Of a stretch of DNA of 64,000 nucleotides, positions 7,803 through 17,442 are shown piece after piece. Each line of letters opens with the position of its first letter. Position 1 is the stretch's first letter. Source of the stretch: JAOAPG01 sp963791575 (GTDB taxonomy: Bacteria; Acidobacteriota; Terriglobia; Terriglobales; Acidobacteriaceae); NCBI GenBank assembly GCA_963791575.1, contig CAWBSY010000022.1, positions 372,001-436,000 on the forward strand. The letters are read 5' to 3'. The notes beneath the pieces were generated by a model, which was not told the origin of the DNA, made no database searches, and worked only from the letters and a program-made list of their open reading frames with translations. The position numbers and the translations under genes are program-made.

Positions 7803-9552
7803 GTGACAGAATTTAAGCTGCCGGAACTCGGCGAGAATGTTCACCAAGGCGATCTAGTTCGTCTAATGATTTCGCCCGGCGCCAGCATCAGTGAAGGGCA
7901 GCCGGTCATGGAATTGGAAACGGATAAAGCAGTTGTCGAGGTTCCATCGTCCGTAAGCGGTACTGTAAAAGAGGTACGGGTCAAAGAGGGCGAGAAGATC
8001 AAAGTTGGACAGGTGATCTTTACGTTTGAAAATGGTGCGGGCGCCAAGGCGAAAGCTGCAGAATCGAAAGCCCAACCGGCTACAGCATCCCAATCTTCTG
8101 CGCCGAAAGTAGAAAAGACCGTCGCCCCGCCGCCAGCAAAAGAGACCAGCAAGCCTGAGCAAGACTCGCGTTCATTCGTGGAGCGAAGAGCTTCGACTGC
8201 TCAGGGTCCGAACGAATTCAAGCTCCCCGAACTCGGCGAAAATGTTCATCAAGGAGATCTGGTCCGCTTGATGGTTTCGCCGGGCGCGAAAGTGTCCGAA
8301 GGACAGCCGGTGATGGAGCTCGAAACCGATAAGGCTGTTGTGGAAGTTCCATCGTCTGTGACTGGCGTAGTCAAGGAAGTCAAGGTCAAACAAGGCGAAA
8401 AGGTCAAAGTTGGGCAAGTCATCTTTACCTTGGAAGGCGGAGCGTCCGCCCAGCAGCAGAAACACGTTCCCATGGAGCATCCTTCCGAGCAGGATGGAGC
8501 ACGGCTTTCCTTCCAGGCTGCCATGAAAGCTGAGGGGAAAACAGAAGAGCAAGTGCTTCTTCCCGATCCTCCACATGCCCGGGTCGCGGACTTCTCCATG
8601 CCTGCGCAACTCGACAAGGTTGCTGGAAGCGAACATCGCGAACCAGTTCCAGCGGCTCCGCACGTGAGGCGGTTGGCGCGCGAACTAGGTGTCGACATTC
8701 ACAACGTGAAGGGAAACGGTCCCGGCGGTCGCATCAGCGAAGACGACGTAAAGGCACATGCAAAATCGCTGTTGGCTTCAGCGACGGCGGCGGCCCAAGT
8801 CTCCCCGAAGCGCCTTCGCTCAGCCCGTTCTTCCTGATTTTTCGAAGTGGGGAAAAGTTGAGAGAGTTTCCATGCGCGGGGTTCGCCGCAAGACGGCAGA
8901 ACATCTCTGGCAAGCGTGGAACACGATTCCTCACGTCACTCAGCAGGACAAAGCCGACATCACCGAGCTTGAGCAACTGCGTGCGAAGTTTGCGCCCAAA
9001 GTAGAAGAAGCTGGCGGCAAGATGACGGTCACTGCAATTGCGCTGAAAGTCTGCGCTTCGGCTTTGAAGGTGTTCCCGCAATTCAATGCCAGCATCGATA
9101 TGGAGAAAGAAGAAATCGCCTACAAGCAGTACATCCATATCGGGGTCGCCGTTGATACGGATCGCGGATTATTGGTTCCCGTTATCCGCGATGTGGATAA
9201 GAAAAACATCGTTGAACTCGCCGCCGAACTCACCCAGGTTTCCCGGAAAGCGAAAGACAAGAAGCTGACTGCGGCGGAAATGGAAGGCGGAACTTTCACC
9301 ATTACTAATCTCGGGGGAATTGGCGGCACGGGATTTTCACCAATCGTGAACTATCCTGAGGTCGCGATCCTTGGCCTCTCGCGTTCGAGCATGGAGCCGG
9401 TTTGGATCAATGGCAAGTTCGAGCCACGAAGAGTGATTCCGCTCTCCCTTTCATATGATCATCGTCTGATCGACGGTGCCGATGCCGCGCGTTTTCTGCG
9501 TTGGATTGCAGAAGCTTTCGAACAGCCGTTCCTGTTATCAGTGCAGGGATGA
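7803..9552 (+). CDS. aceF: Pyruvate dehydrogenase E2 (dihydrolipoyllysine acetyltransferase), frameshifted
   Basis: E2 core transferring acetyl from lipoyl-Lys to CoA. Order: lipoyl domain 1 (ETDKAVVEVP, Lys42), Ala/Pro-rich linker, nearly identical lipoyl domain 2 (Lys177), peripheral-subunit-binding domain (HVRRLARELGVDIHNVKGNG, about 287-321), then the catalytic domain with SYDHRLIDGADAARFL. The first frame stops at 8837, whereas the catalytic domain is read in the +1 frame from about 8770-8830, so one extra base lies in 8761-8835. ATG 8872 (MRGVRRKTAEHL) could start a separate catalytic chain, but a sequence error is more likely. lpd follows at 39 bp. Confidence 0.93.
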
Positions 9553-9591
9553 GGTTTTAGATTTAAGAACAGAGCCTTTCTAAAAAACTCA

Positions 9592-11013
9592 ATGTCCGAA
9601 AATTCGACTTTGCAAATTGCAGTCATTGGCGGAGGCCCTGGTGGCTACGCCGCCGCCTTCCTCGCAGCCGACCTTGGGATGAAGGTCACCCTCATCGACC
9701 AGGAACTCAATCCCGGTGGTGTGTGTCTCTATCGTGGGTGCATTCCCTCTAAAGCCCTTTTGCATGTGGCGAAACTGATCGATGAGTCGCGCCACGCGAA
9801 AAATTGGGGCATCGAATTCGGAGAACCTAAGATCGATGTGACTCGTCTGCGGTCGTTCAAGGAAGGCGTCGTGAATAAGCTGACCGGCGGATTGGGCCAG
9901 CTCTCGAAGCAGCGCAAAGTCCAGTACATTCAAGGAAAAGCAGCATTCGAGAACTCCAACACTATTCGCGTCTCCAAAGTGAATGGCGGAGACGAGTCGT
10001 TGAATTTTGACCGCATCATTATTGCGACCGGCTCGCGGCCAGCGGTGATCCCGAGCTTGAAATTGGATACACCGCGCATGATGGATTCAACCGGCGCGCT
10101 GAACTTAAAAGACGTACCCGGAAATTTGCTTGTGGTGGGCGGAGGATATATCGGCCTCGAACTCGGCACCGTCTATGCAGCGCTGGGCTCTAAAGTAACA
10201 GTGGTTGAGATGACCGCGGGCCTGTTGCCCGGCGCTGACCGCGACCTCGTGCTGCCCTTGCACAAACGAATCGAAAAGAATTTCGAATCGATTTTGCTGA
10301 ACACTACAGTCACTTCGGTAAAAGAAGAGGCAAACGGAATCCGGGTGAGTTTCAAGAGCGTCGATGATACTCAGAGCGAGAAGCTCTTCGAGAAAGTGCT
10401 CGTTTCAGTGGGAAGAAAGCCAAATTCCGAAATTTCAGGTCTCGATAAAACGCAAGTCAAAATAGGTGAGCGCGGATTTATTCAAGTTAATAAACAACTG
10501 CAAACGAACGATCCTGCAATCTACGCAATTGGCGATGTCGTCGGGGAACCGATGCTGGCGCACAAAGCGTCCCATGAGGGGCGCACCGCCGTCGAAGCCA
10601 TCGCCGGACACAAAGTCGCATTCGAGCCGAACGCTATTCCCGCTGTCGTCTTCACCGATCCGGAAATTGCCTGGTGCGGGTTAACTGAGACACAGGCACA
10701 AAAAGAGAATCGCGAAATCAAGGTTGCGAAGTTTCCTTGGGCGGCTTCGGGCCGGGCCATGACTATTGACCGACCTGAAGGCATGACGAAACTGATTTTC
10801 GATCCGCAAACCGAGCGCGTACTAGGCATGGGTATAGTCGGAGCGGGCGCAGGCGAATTGATCGCCGAAGGAGTGCTGGCCGTAGAAATGGCAGCAACAG
10901 CAACCGATATCGCGTTGAGCATCCATCCGCACCCAACGTTGTCCGAGACGGTGATGGAGTCGGCCGAGGTTTTCTTCGGAACCAGCACGCACATCTATCG
11001 GCCTAAACGATAG
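9592..11013 (+). CDS. lpd: Dihydrolipoyl dehydrogenase (E3)
   Basis: FAD flavoprotein that reoxidises the dihydrolipoyl group of E2 with NAD+. 473 aa, complete. FAD fingerprint VIGGGPGGYAAA (11-22), redox-active disulfide GGVCLYRGCIPSK (Cys45, Cys50), NAD-binding VVGGGYIGLELG (about 182), second FAD motif YAIGDVVGEPMLAHKA, and C-terminal catalytic HPHPTLSE (His near 443). Third gene of the complex; it may also serve glycine cleavage, since no second lpd is seen near gcv. Confidence 0.97.
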   Translation: MSENSTLQIAVIGGGPGGYAAAFLAADLGMKVTLIDQELNPGGVCLYRGCIPSKALLHVAKLIDESRHAKNWGIEFGEPKIDVTRLRSFKEGVVNKLTGGLGQLSKQRKVQYIQGKAAFENSNTIRVSKVNGGDESLNFDRIIIATGSRPAVIPSLKLDTPRMMDSTGALNLKDVPGNLLVVGGGYIGLELGTVYAALGSKVTVVEMTAGLLPGADRDLVLPLHKRIEKNFESILLNTTVTSVKEEANGIRVSFKSVDDTQSEKLFEKVLVSVGRKPNSEISGLDKTQVKIGERGFIQVNKQLQTNDPAIYAIGDVVGEPMLAHKASHEGRTAVEAIAGHKVAFEPNAIPAVVFTDPEIAWCGLTETQAQKENREIKVAKFPWAASGRAMTIDRPEGMTKLIFDPQTERVLGMGIVGAGAGELIAEGVLAVEMAATATDIALSIHPHPTLSETVMESAEVFFGTSTHIYRPKR

Positions 11014-11033
11014 CGCAACTCAGGACAGCAAGT

Positions 11034-11642
11034 TCACCTATTTTTCTTTCGCTGAAATTCCGGCGGTAAAGCGAAAAAACATGCCAATAAAATATTCAGC
11101 GCAAGACTTGCTGTGACGCTCACCCATGCGAGCCCGAAACATGCAATGTAGGTCAGCGGGCCGAGAGCGTATCGACTAGTGATGCTCTTCACGGCTGGGG
11201 CATCAATATCGGCGGCAAGCAAGTTGTGGGCGGGCGCGGTGGCGTACCTCCACAAGAAATTGAAGAATATGGCGATGAAGAAGTAAGTTCCGTTGTACAG
11301 CATGGCTGCCAACTTCTGGTCCGGGTGACCAAGGTGGGCCGCGAGCACGGACGTGGGAAAAGGAACGAACGTCACTCCTAGTAGCAGCAGAAGATTTAAA
11401 AGTAGCAGTCCATTGTCACTACGCCGTATGTGAGTGAACAGGCGGTGATGGTTGATCCACATGATCCCGATAAAAGCGAAGCTAATGAAAAACGAAACGT
11501 AAGAGGCCCATTGTTTTGTCAGTTGCCCGGCAAGTGGGCCATTTGCCGGCAAAGGAACTCTGATTTCCAGGATGAGCAGAGTAATCGCGATGGCGAATAC
11601 GCCGTCCGAAAAGGCTTCGACGCGGGCGGTTTCAGTAGTCAT
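11034..11642 (-). CDS. TMEM175-type potassium channel family protein (DUF1211)
   Basis: 202 aa with about six hydrophobic helices. The first helix holds the family signature RVEAFSDGVFAIAITLLILE; the FSD filter-helix motif is intact (Phe-Ser-Asp). Bacterial members have one six-helix repeat and assemble as tetramers conducting K+. Convergent with lpd (20 bp between stops) and divergent from the thiolase gene. Physiological role not evident from context. Confidence 0.88.
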   Translation of the reverse strand: MTTETARVEAFSDGVFAIAITLLILEIRVPLPANGPLAGQLTKQWASYVSFFISFAFIGIMWINHHRLFTHIRRSDNGLLLLNLLLLLGVTFVPFPTSVLAAHLGHPDQKLAAMLYNGTYFFIAIFFNFLWRYATAPAHNLLAADIDAPAVKSITSRYALGPLTYIACFGLAWVSVTASLALNILLACFFALPPEFQRKKNR

Positions 11643-11823
11643 GAGTGAAGACCTCTCTAAAACACGAAGGACACTAAGTTAAATGAAGGAACCACCGTTG
11701 CTGATTTCCAGGATTTCTTTTGTTTTGTCGAATCTGCTTAACTTGTTGAAGACTGTCGTTCGTGGTTGATAATAATCTCTGCTGGCTAATGTTAATGTCA
11801 ATTGCCAGCTCACGGAGTTTCCC

Positions 11824-13053
11824 ATGCGTGAAGTCGTCATCGCCTCTTCTGTTCGCACTCCCATAGGACGTGCTTTCAAGGGTACACTTCGCGCCACTCG
11901 TCCCGACGAACTGGCGGCGTTTGCCATCAAGGGCGCACTCGAACGAGTGCCGCAAGTCGATCCCAAGGAAATAGAAGACGTAATTCTAGGTTGCGCGATG
12001 CCTGAGGCCGAACAGGGCATGAACGTTGCTCGCATCGCTTCTTTACGCGCCGGGTTGCCGGTTGAAGTTTCTGCGTTTACGATCAATCGCTTCTGCTCAT
12101 CCGGACTGCAAGCCATCGCGCTTGCCGCGGAGCGGATCATGAGTGGCAGCGCGGAGATCGTTATCGCGGGCGGCACCGAATCGATGTCCATGATTCCGAT
12201 GGGCGGCCACAAAATCTCGCCGAATCCCTGGCTTGTCGATCATTATCCCGACGCTTATTTATCTATGGGGCTTACTGCCGAGCGTTTGGCCAAGCGTTTC
12301 GGTATTACTCGCGAGGCTGCGGACGAGTTCTCATTGCATAGCCATCAGAAAGCTTTAGCCGCAATTCAGGCGGGAAAGTTCGAAGAGGAAACTGTGCCAG
12401 TGCCAGTGAGCTTTACCAGCAGCAACGGCAATGGGATGGACGCCGCGGACGGGCGAGGACGCCCGTCTCTCCATAAAAGCGAAAAACTGAAACGCCAGGA
12501 AATAACTTTCAAAGTCGACGAAGGCCCGCGAGCCGATACTTCACTCGAAGCGTTGTTGTCACTCAAGCCCGCTTTCCACGCAAAGGGAACTGTGACCGCA
12601 GGCAATTCCTCTCAGATGTCCGACGGAGCCGCTGCAGCTGTGGTGATGTCCGCCGATCGCGCAAAACAACTCGGCATCAAGCCTTTAGCGCGCTATGTTG
12701 CATTTGCAACCGCGGGATACAAGCCCGAAGAAATGGGACTCGGTCCTGTTTTCGCGATTCCGAAGGCTTTGAAGATCGCTGGTCTCAAACTTTCTGACAT
12801 TGCGGTGATCGAATTGAACGAGGCCTTTGCCGCACAATCTCTTGCCGTAATTCAAGAGGCAAGGATTGACCCCGAAAAAGTAAATCCCAATGGTGGGGCC
12901 GTCGCTCTTGGGCACCCATTAGGCTGCACTGGAGCTAAATTGACTGCGAGCATCATCCGCGAACTGAAACGGAAAGACGCGCGTTACGGACTAGTAACCA
13001 TGTGCGTGGGCGGCGGCATGGGTGCAGCGGGAATATTTGAGAACCTGAATTAA
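11824..13053 (+). CDS. fadA: Acetyl-CoA C-acyltransferase (thiolase)
   Basis: Thiolytic cleavage of 3-ketoacyl-CoA (or the reverse condensation). 409 aa. Nucleophile Cys91 in NRFCSSGLQAIALAAERI, GHPLGCTGAKL (His364) and CVGGGMGAAG (Cys394) are all present. The segment after EETVPVPVSFTSS contains an atypical insertion (residues about 206-216, DAADGRGRPSL) encoded by a perfect DNA palindrome, just before the usual EITFKVDEGPRADTS. The frame stays open, so the enzyme may work. An acyl-CoA dehydrogenase follows at 82 bp, indicating beta-oxidation; fadA versus atoB is not certain. Confidence 0.93.
   Translation: MREVVIASSVRTPIGRAFKGTLRATRPDELAAFAIKGALERVPQVDPKEIEDVILGCAMPEAEQGMNVARIASLRAGLPVEVSAFTINRFCSSGLQAIALAAERIMSGSAEIVIAGGTESMSMIPMGGHKISPNPWLVDHYPDAYLSMGLTAERLAKRFGITREAADEFSLHSHQKALAAIQAGKFEEETVPVPVSFTSSNGNGMDAADGRGRPSLHKSEKLKRQEITFKVDEGPRADTSLEALLSLKPAFHAKGTVTAGNSSQMSDGAAAAVVMSADRAKQLGIKPLARYVAFATAGYKPEEMGLGPVFAIPKALKIAGLKLSDIAVIELNEAFAAQSLAVIQEARIDPEKVNPNGGAVALGHPLGCTGAKLTASIIRELKRKDARYGLVTMCVGGGMGAAGIFENLN
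12448..12467. repeat. In-frame palindromic element inside the thiolase gene
   Basis: GACGGGCG and CGCCCGTC are perfect 8-bp arms around AGGA. The element is read in frame as DGRGRPS. A related dyad with the same GAGGA centre lies between genes at 49938-49958. It looks like a dispersed palindromic repeat that landed in a surface loop; mobility is inferred. Confidence 0.6.
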
Positions 13054-13135
13054 GTCGATGGCAGGTTAACTGAAGTACACTGAACGGGAGCCCTCCTCTG
13101 CGCGTCGCTAGTGGAATTGGCTCTGAGAGGTAGTG

Positions 13136-14935
13136 ATGGCCACAGTTTCGGCAGTTCCAAAAGCGAAAATCTCCGGCGGCAGTTTCCTTCTCGAAGAACG
13201 GACACCGGACGAGGTTTTCACTCCCGAAGATTTCAACGAACAGCATCTACTCATCGCTCAGACTGCCGAAGAATTCGCCGCAAACGAAATCCTTCCTCAT
13301 ATCGAAAAGATGGAGCACAAGGATTTCTCCATCACGCGTGATTTGTTGAAGAAGGCCGGTGATCTTGGGCTGAGTGGCGTCGAAATTCCTGAAGCGTACG
13401 GTGGCCTCGAGATGGATAAAGTCACTGCCGCGCTAATCGCCGATCGCATTGCCATCTATGCAGGATTTGCAACTACTTGGGGTGCCCATAGCGGCATTGG
13501 CATGCTGCCCATTGTTTATTTCGGCAGCGAAGCGCAGAAACAAAAGTACCTGCCGCGCTTGGCGTCCGGAGAAATGGCGGGAGCTTACGCACTTTCGGAA
13601 GCATCCTCCGGTTCCGATGCTCTGAATTGCCGCGCCCGTGCCGACCTTTCCTCCGATGGCAGCCATTACGTTTTGAATGGCGAAAAGATGTGGATCACCA
13701 ACGCCGGATTCGCCGACCTGTTCACTGTGTTTGCCAAAATCGACGGCGAAAAGTTCACCGCGTTTCTGGTGGAAAAGACGTTCCCCGGAATTTCGATTGG
13801 TGGCGAAGAACATAAGATGGGAATTCGCGGATCATCTACTTGCCCCGTGATTCTCAACGATTGCAAAGTCCCGGTAGAAAATGTCCTCGGCGAAATCGGT
13901 AAGGGACATGTCATAGCATTCAACATCCTCAATGTGGGACGCTTCAAATTGGGGGCCATGTGCGTTGGCGGAGCACGCGTCGCGCTTGAAAATGCAATTG
14001 GCTATGCGAAGCAGCGCAAAGCTTTTAACAAAACAATCGCCGATTTCGGATTGGTGCGCGAAAAAATCGCCAATATGGCAGTAGGCGTTTACGCAGGAGA
14101 GGCGATCGTTTATCGAACCGTCGGAATGATGGACGTGGCTCTGGCAGAAATCGATAAAACCAGCGCCGAAGCCGCGAAGGCGACGCGCAAGGCCATCGAA
14201 GAGTACGCCGTCGAATGCTCTATCGTGAAAGTCTGGGGTTCGGAGATGGTGGACTACGTTGTCGACGAGACTGTCCAGATTTATGGCGGATATGGTTTTG
14301 TTGAGGAGTATCCCGCCGAGCGATCTTACCGCGATGCTCGCATCAACCGAATCTTCGAAGGGACCAACGAAATTAATCGGCTCATCATTACTGGATTCCT
14401 GTTGAAGCGCGCTATGTCTGGACAACTAGCCTTAATGCCGGCCATCAAGAAGTTAATGGACGAAGTGCTTGCCGGCCCGAGTTTAGGCGAAGAGTTAGAT
14501 GGCCCACTTGCAGAGGAGTACAAGCTGGTTATATCGGCGAAAAAGCTTGGACTGTTCGTTGCGGGAGCAGCTACGCAGAAATATATGCAAGCAATTCAAG
14601 ATCAGCAGGAAGTCATGGGAGCGATCGCGGACATCGTCATTGAAACCTATGCCATGGAATCCGCGGTGCTTCGTACCCAGAAAATCTCCCAGAAACAGGG
14701 CGAGGGCGCGGCAATACTTCCTCTCGCAATGACTCGCGTGTATCTGTCGCAAGCCATCGACAAGATCGAAGCCGCAGCAAAGAAAATAATTGCAGCAGTC
14801 GCGGAAGGCGACATGCTCCGAACACAGCTGGCGATTCTGCGACGTCTAGCGAAACACGAGCCATTCAACACAATTGAACTGCGACAACAGATAGCACAAA
14901 AGATGATCGAGAGAGGGAAGTACACGCTAGCGTGA
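13136..14935 (+). CDS. Acyl-CoA dehydrogenase, long form (about 599 aa)
   Basis: FAD enzyme introducing the trans-2 double bond in fatty acyl-CoA. N-terminal leader, then FTPEDFNEQHLLIAQTAEEFA, YALSEASSGSDALNC (acyl-CoA/FAD binding), MWITNAGFADLFTVFAKI, and the C-terminal signature QIYGGYGFVEEYPAERSYRDARINRIFEGTNEI split across about 382-416, where the catalytic Glu of GYGFVEEYP-type enzymes is present. A further helical domain of about 170 aa follows, as in Bacillus FadE/mitochondrial VLCAD. ATG 13136 is preferred over GTG 13133 because GAGAGG (13125-13130) is too close to the latter. Paired with the thiolase. Confidence 0.95.
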   Translation: MATVSAVPKAKISGGSFLLEERTPDEVFTPEDFNEQHLLIAQTAEEFAANEILPHIEKMEHKDFSITRDLLKKAGDLGLSGVEIPEAYGGLEMDKVTAALIADRIAIYAGFATTWGAHSGIGMLPIVYFGSEAQKQKYLPRLASGEMAGAYALSEASSGSDALNCRARADLSSDGSHYVLNGEKMWITNAGFADLFTVFAKIDGEKFTAFLVEKTFPGISIGGEEHKMGIRGSSTCPVILNDCKVPVENVLGEIGKGHVIAFNILNVGRFKLGAMCVGGARVALENAIGYAKQRKAFNKTIADFGLVREKIANMAVGVYAGEAIVYRTVGMMDVALAEIDKTSAEAAKATRKAIEEYAVECSIVKVWGSEMVDYVVDETVQIYGGYGFVEEYPAERSYRDARINRIFEGTNEINRLIITGFLLKRAMSGQLALMPAIKKLMDEVLAGPSLGEELDGPLAEEYKLVISAKKLGLFVAGAATQKYMQAIQDQQEVMGAIADIVIETYAMESAVLRTQKISQKQGEGAAILPLAMTRVYLSQAIDKIEAAAKKIIAAVAEGDMLRTQLAILRRLAKHEPFNTIELRQQIAQKMIERGKYTLA

Positions 14936-14968
14936 GGAGTTTGGTACGGAGCATTCGTTTTAGAAGTT

Positions 14969-15223
14969 CTAGCCTTTGTTTTTCAGCTCTTCCATCACGC
15001 TCTGGATCAGTTCTTTCGCGTCGTTTAGATTCTTCATCACGATTTGTATATCCATGACCGGCTTCCCCGGCCAACGCTGGCTTTGACAGTAGACTCCATG
15101 TTGGCCCACTAGAGCCATCGCGTCCGTAATCGTGTCGAGCGTTACCGCCAGCCGTCCCCGTGGAACCCCCATCATGGTCTCGTAGTGATCCAGTTCCTCA
15201 TGCTTGTCTTCAAATACTCGCAT
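14969..15223 (-). CDS. Hypothetical protein, 84 aa
   Basis: Small soluble alpha/beta protein beginning MRVFEDKHEELDHYETMMG and ending VMKNLNDAKELIQSVMEELKNKG. The frame is open to 15310, but the N-terminal part looks non-coding, so the internal ATG at 15223 is taken. No motif recognised. Convergent with the acyl-CoA dehydrogenase and divergent from the DUF2911 gene. Moderately supported by coherent amino acid composition. Confidence 0.55.
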   Translation of the reverse strand: MRVFEDKHEELDHYETMMGVPRGRLAVTLDTITDAMALVGQHGVYCQSQRWPGKPVMDIQIVMKNLNDAKELIQSVMEELKNKG

Positions 15224-15329
15224 GCCATGATTGTATCTTGGGGCCAGCTTGGAGGATAATTCTTCCCGCGCTAACCAGCGGGCCAACAAAAAGTCTAACA
15301 ACCGTACCAACTCTCAATTAGGAGCAACT

Positions 15330-15866
15330 ATGACTAGACGAACTGCCGTTCTGACTTTTGCTGTTCTAGCCCTCTTCGCTACACTCGCTTCGGCGCAGAA
15401 CGACAAGGGTAAACGCCCCAGCCCTCCGGCTCAGGCCCAATGTAAGTTTTCGGATGGAAAAACAATCACCGTTGATTATTCCAGTCCACGAGTGAATGGA
15501 CGCAAAGTGTTCGGCGGACTTGTTCCGTATGGACAAGTGTGGCGTACCGGAGCTAATGAAGCCACGACCTTTGTCGCAGACACGAACCTGACGGTCGGCG
15601 GAAAAGACGTGCCTGCCGGCAACTACACGCTGTTTACTGTCCCCGACAAAGATAAGTGGGTTGTGATTGTTAGTAAGAAGACGGGCGAATGGGGTATTCC
15701 TTATCCTGAAGGAGAGGACTTGACCCGCGCTGATATGAACGTTGCGAAGACTCCTTCCCCGGTCGAAAATTTCACGATTGGATTCGATCAAAGCGGAGGA
15801 AAGTGCACCTTGCAGATCAGTTGGGAAAATACCGTGGCATCTGCGGAGTTCGACGAAAAAAAGTAA
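15330..15866 (+). CDS. Secreted DUF2911 domain protein
   Basis: 178 aa. Start ATG 15330 is fixed by AGGAGCAACT just upstream; the open frame is longer. Signal peptide MTRRTAVLTFAVLALFATLASAQ with cleavage after ASA. The DUF2911 core is clear: ITVDYSSPRVNGRKVFGGLVPYGQVWRTGANEATTF in two parts, then AGNYTLFTVPDKDKWVVIVSKKTGEWG. The family is common in acidobacteria and Bacteroidetes; its function is unknown, probably periplasmic. Confidence 0.9.
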   Translation: MTRRTAVLTFAVLALFATLASAQNDKGKRPSPPAQAQCKFSDGKTITVDYSSPRVNGRKVFGGLVPYGQVWRTGANEATTFVADTNLTVGGKDVPAGNYTLFTVPDKDKWVVIVSKKTGEWGIPYPEGEDLTRADMNVAKTPSPVENFTIGFDQSGGKCTLQISWENTVASAEFDEKK

Positions 15867-15940
15867 GCGGGAATCGAGATGTTTTCGGCAACAACTAAGT
15901 CGCGAAGGGAACCTTGTACTGTCGCGGAGCTGATCAGCAG

Positions 15941-17442
15941 TTACTTATTAGCTTCGGACGGCTTCCATCGCAGTACAGGCTTCCTCGCGGCTGCAGTTTC
16001 ATCTAGGCGCGACACCCGCGTGTTGTAAGGTGCTTGCAGCACCATCTTCGGATCCTCTTCAATTTCCTCTGCAATCGATTTCATCGATTCGATGAACAGA
16101 TCCAGCTCTTCTTTTGATTCACTCTCGGTCGGTTCGATCATCAGTGCACCCGGGACAATCAGCGGAAACGCAGTCGTGTAAGGATGGAAACCATAGTCAA
16201 TCAGTCTCTTGGCTATGTCCATCGTCTTGACCCCTTTTTTCGCCTGCACTTTGTCGCTGAACACAACTTCGTGCATGGTAGGGGTCGAGTACGGCAGATC
16301 GAATACCCCCTCTAGTCCCTTGCGGATGTAGTTCGCGTTCAGCACGGCGTCTTCCGTAGTCTGCCGCAATCCATCGGGGCCATTCGCCATAATGTAAGCC
16401 AGCGCGCGGACGAACATTCCGAAATTGCCGTAAAAGGCTCGAACTCGTCCAACGGTTTGTGGACGGTTGTAATCGAAATCCAAGGTGTCGTCGACTTTTC
16501 GTGATCAGTACCGGAGCAGGAAGAAACGGCTCGAGAAGTTTTTTGATCGCAACAGGGCCAGATCCCGGACCGCCGCCGCCGTGAGGTGTCGAGAAAGTCT
16601 TATGCAGGTTCAGGTGCATGAGATCCACGCCAAAATCTCCGGGACGAATTTTCCCAACCAGAGCATTCATGTTGGCGCCGTCCATGTACAACAAGCCGCC
16701 CTTAGCGTGCATGATGTCGGCTATCTTATGGATCTCCTGTTCGAATACTCCCAGCGTGTTGGGATTGGTTAACATCAATGCCGCGACATCTTCGTTCATT
16801 TGGGACTGCAAGCGCTTCTACGTCGACCATTCCCCTCGCATTCGACTTCAAGTTCTCGACCGCGTACCCGACCATGGCTGCTGTTGCGGGATTGGTGCCA
16901 TGCGCGGAATCAGGGATTAAGACTTTCTTGCGAGGAGCGCCCTTCGATTGATGATAGGCTCGCACCATCAGCAAGCCAGTAAGCTCACCATGAGCTCCCG
17001 CCGCGGGCTGCAACGTGATCGCGTCCATGCCGGTGATTTCAATCAAGCAGTCACTCAGCGTCTTCATAATTCGCAAGGCGCCTTGCGAAATTTTTCCCGG
17101 TTGATAGGGATGCCCGTTCGCTAAGCCATCGAGACGAGACACAACCTCATTCACTCGCGGGTTGTACTTCATGGTGCAAGATCCCAGCGGATACATGCCG
17201 AGGTCGATCGCATAGTTCCAAGTCGAAAGGCGCGTGAAGTGCCGAATGATCTCGATTTCACTCACCTCGGGCATGTTGCCCATCTCCTTCCGTTCGGAAG
17301 TCCCGAGCAGTTCGGCGCTGTTCACTTCGGGCACATCGAGCGGCGGAAGTCTCCATGCCGCTTTTCCCGGAGAGGACTTTTCGAAAATCAATCCTTCATT
17401 CTGGCTGATGTGGCGGGTGGCTTTGCGGGTCATGTGCTTCAT
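15941..17442 (-). CDS. gcvPB: Glycine dehydrogenase (decarboxylating) subunit 2, two frameshifts
   Basis: PLP-bearing half of the split P-protein; with GcvPA it decarboxylates glycine and passes aminomethyl to GcvH. Three overlapping frames give one protein: 17442 to about 16810 (GLIFEKSSPGKAAWRLP to ARGMVDVEAL), about 16810 to 16497 (QMNEDVAALMLTNPNTLGVF, PLP-Lys motif LNLHKTFSTPHGGGGPGSGP), and 16497 to 15941 (DYNRPQTVGRVRAFYGN to RWKPSEANK). Each join needs removal of one base: near 16810-16811 and in the T4 run 16496-16499. Start ATG overlaps the gcvPA stop by 4 bp. Confidence 0.93.
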
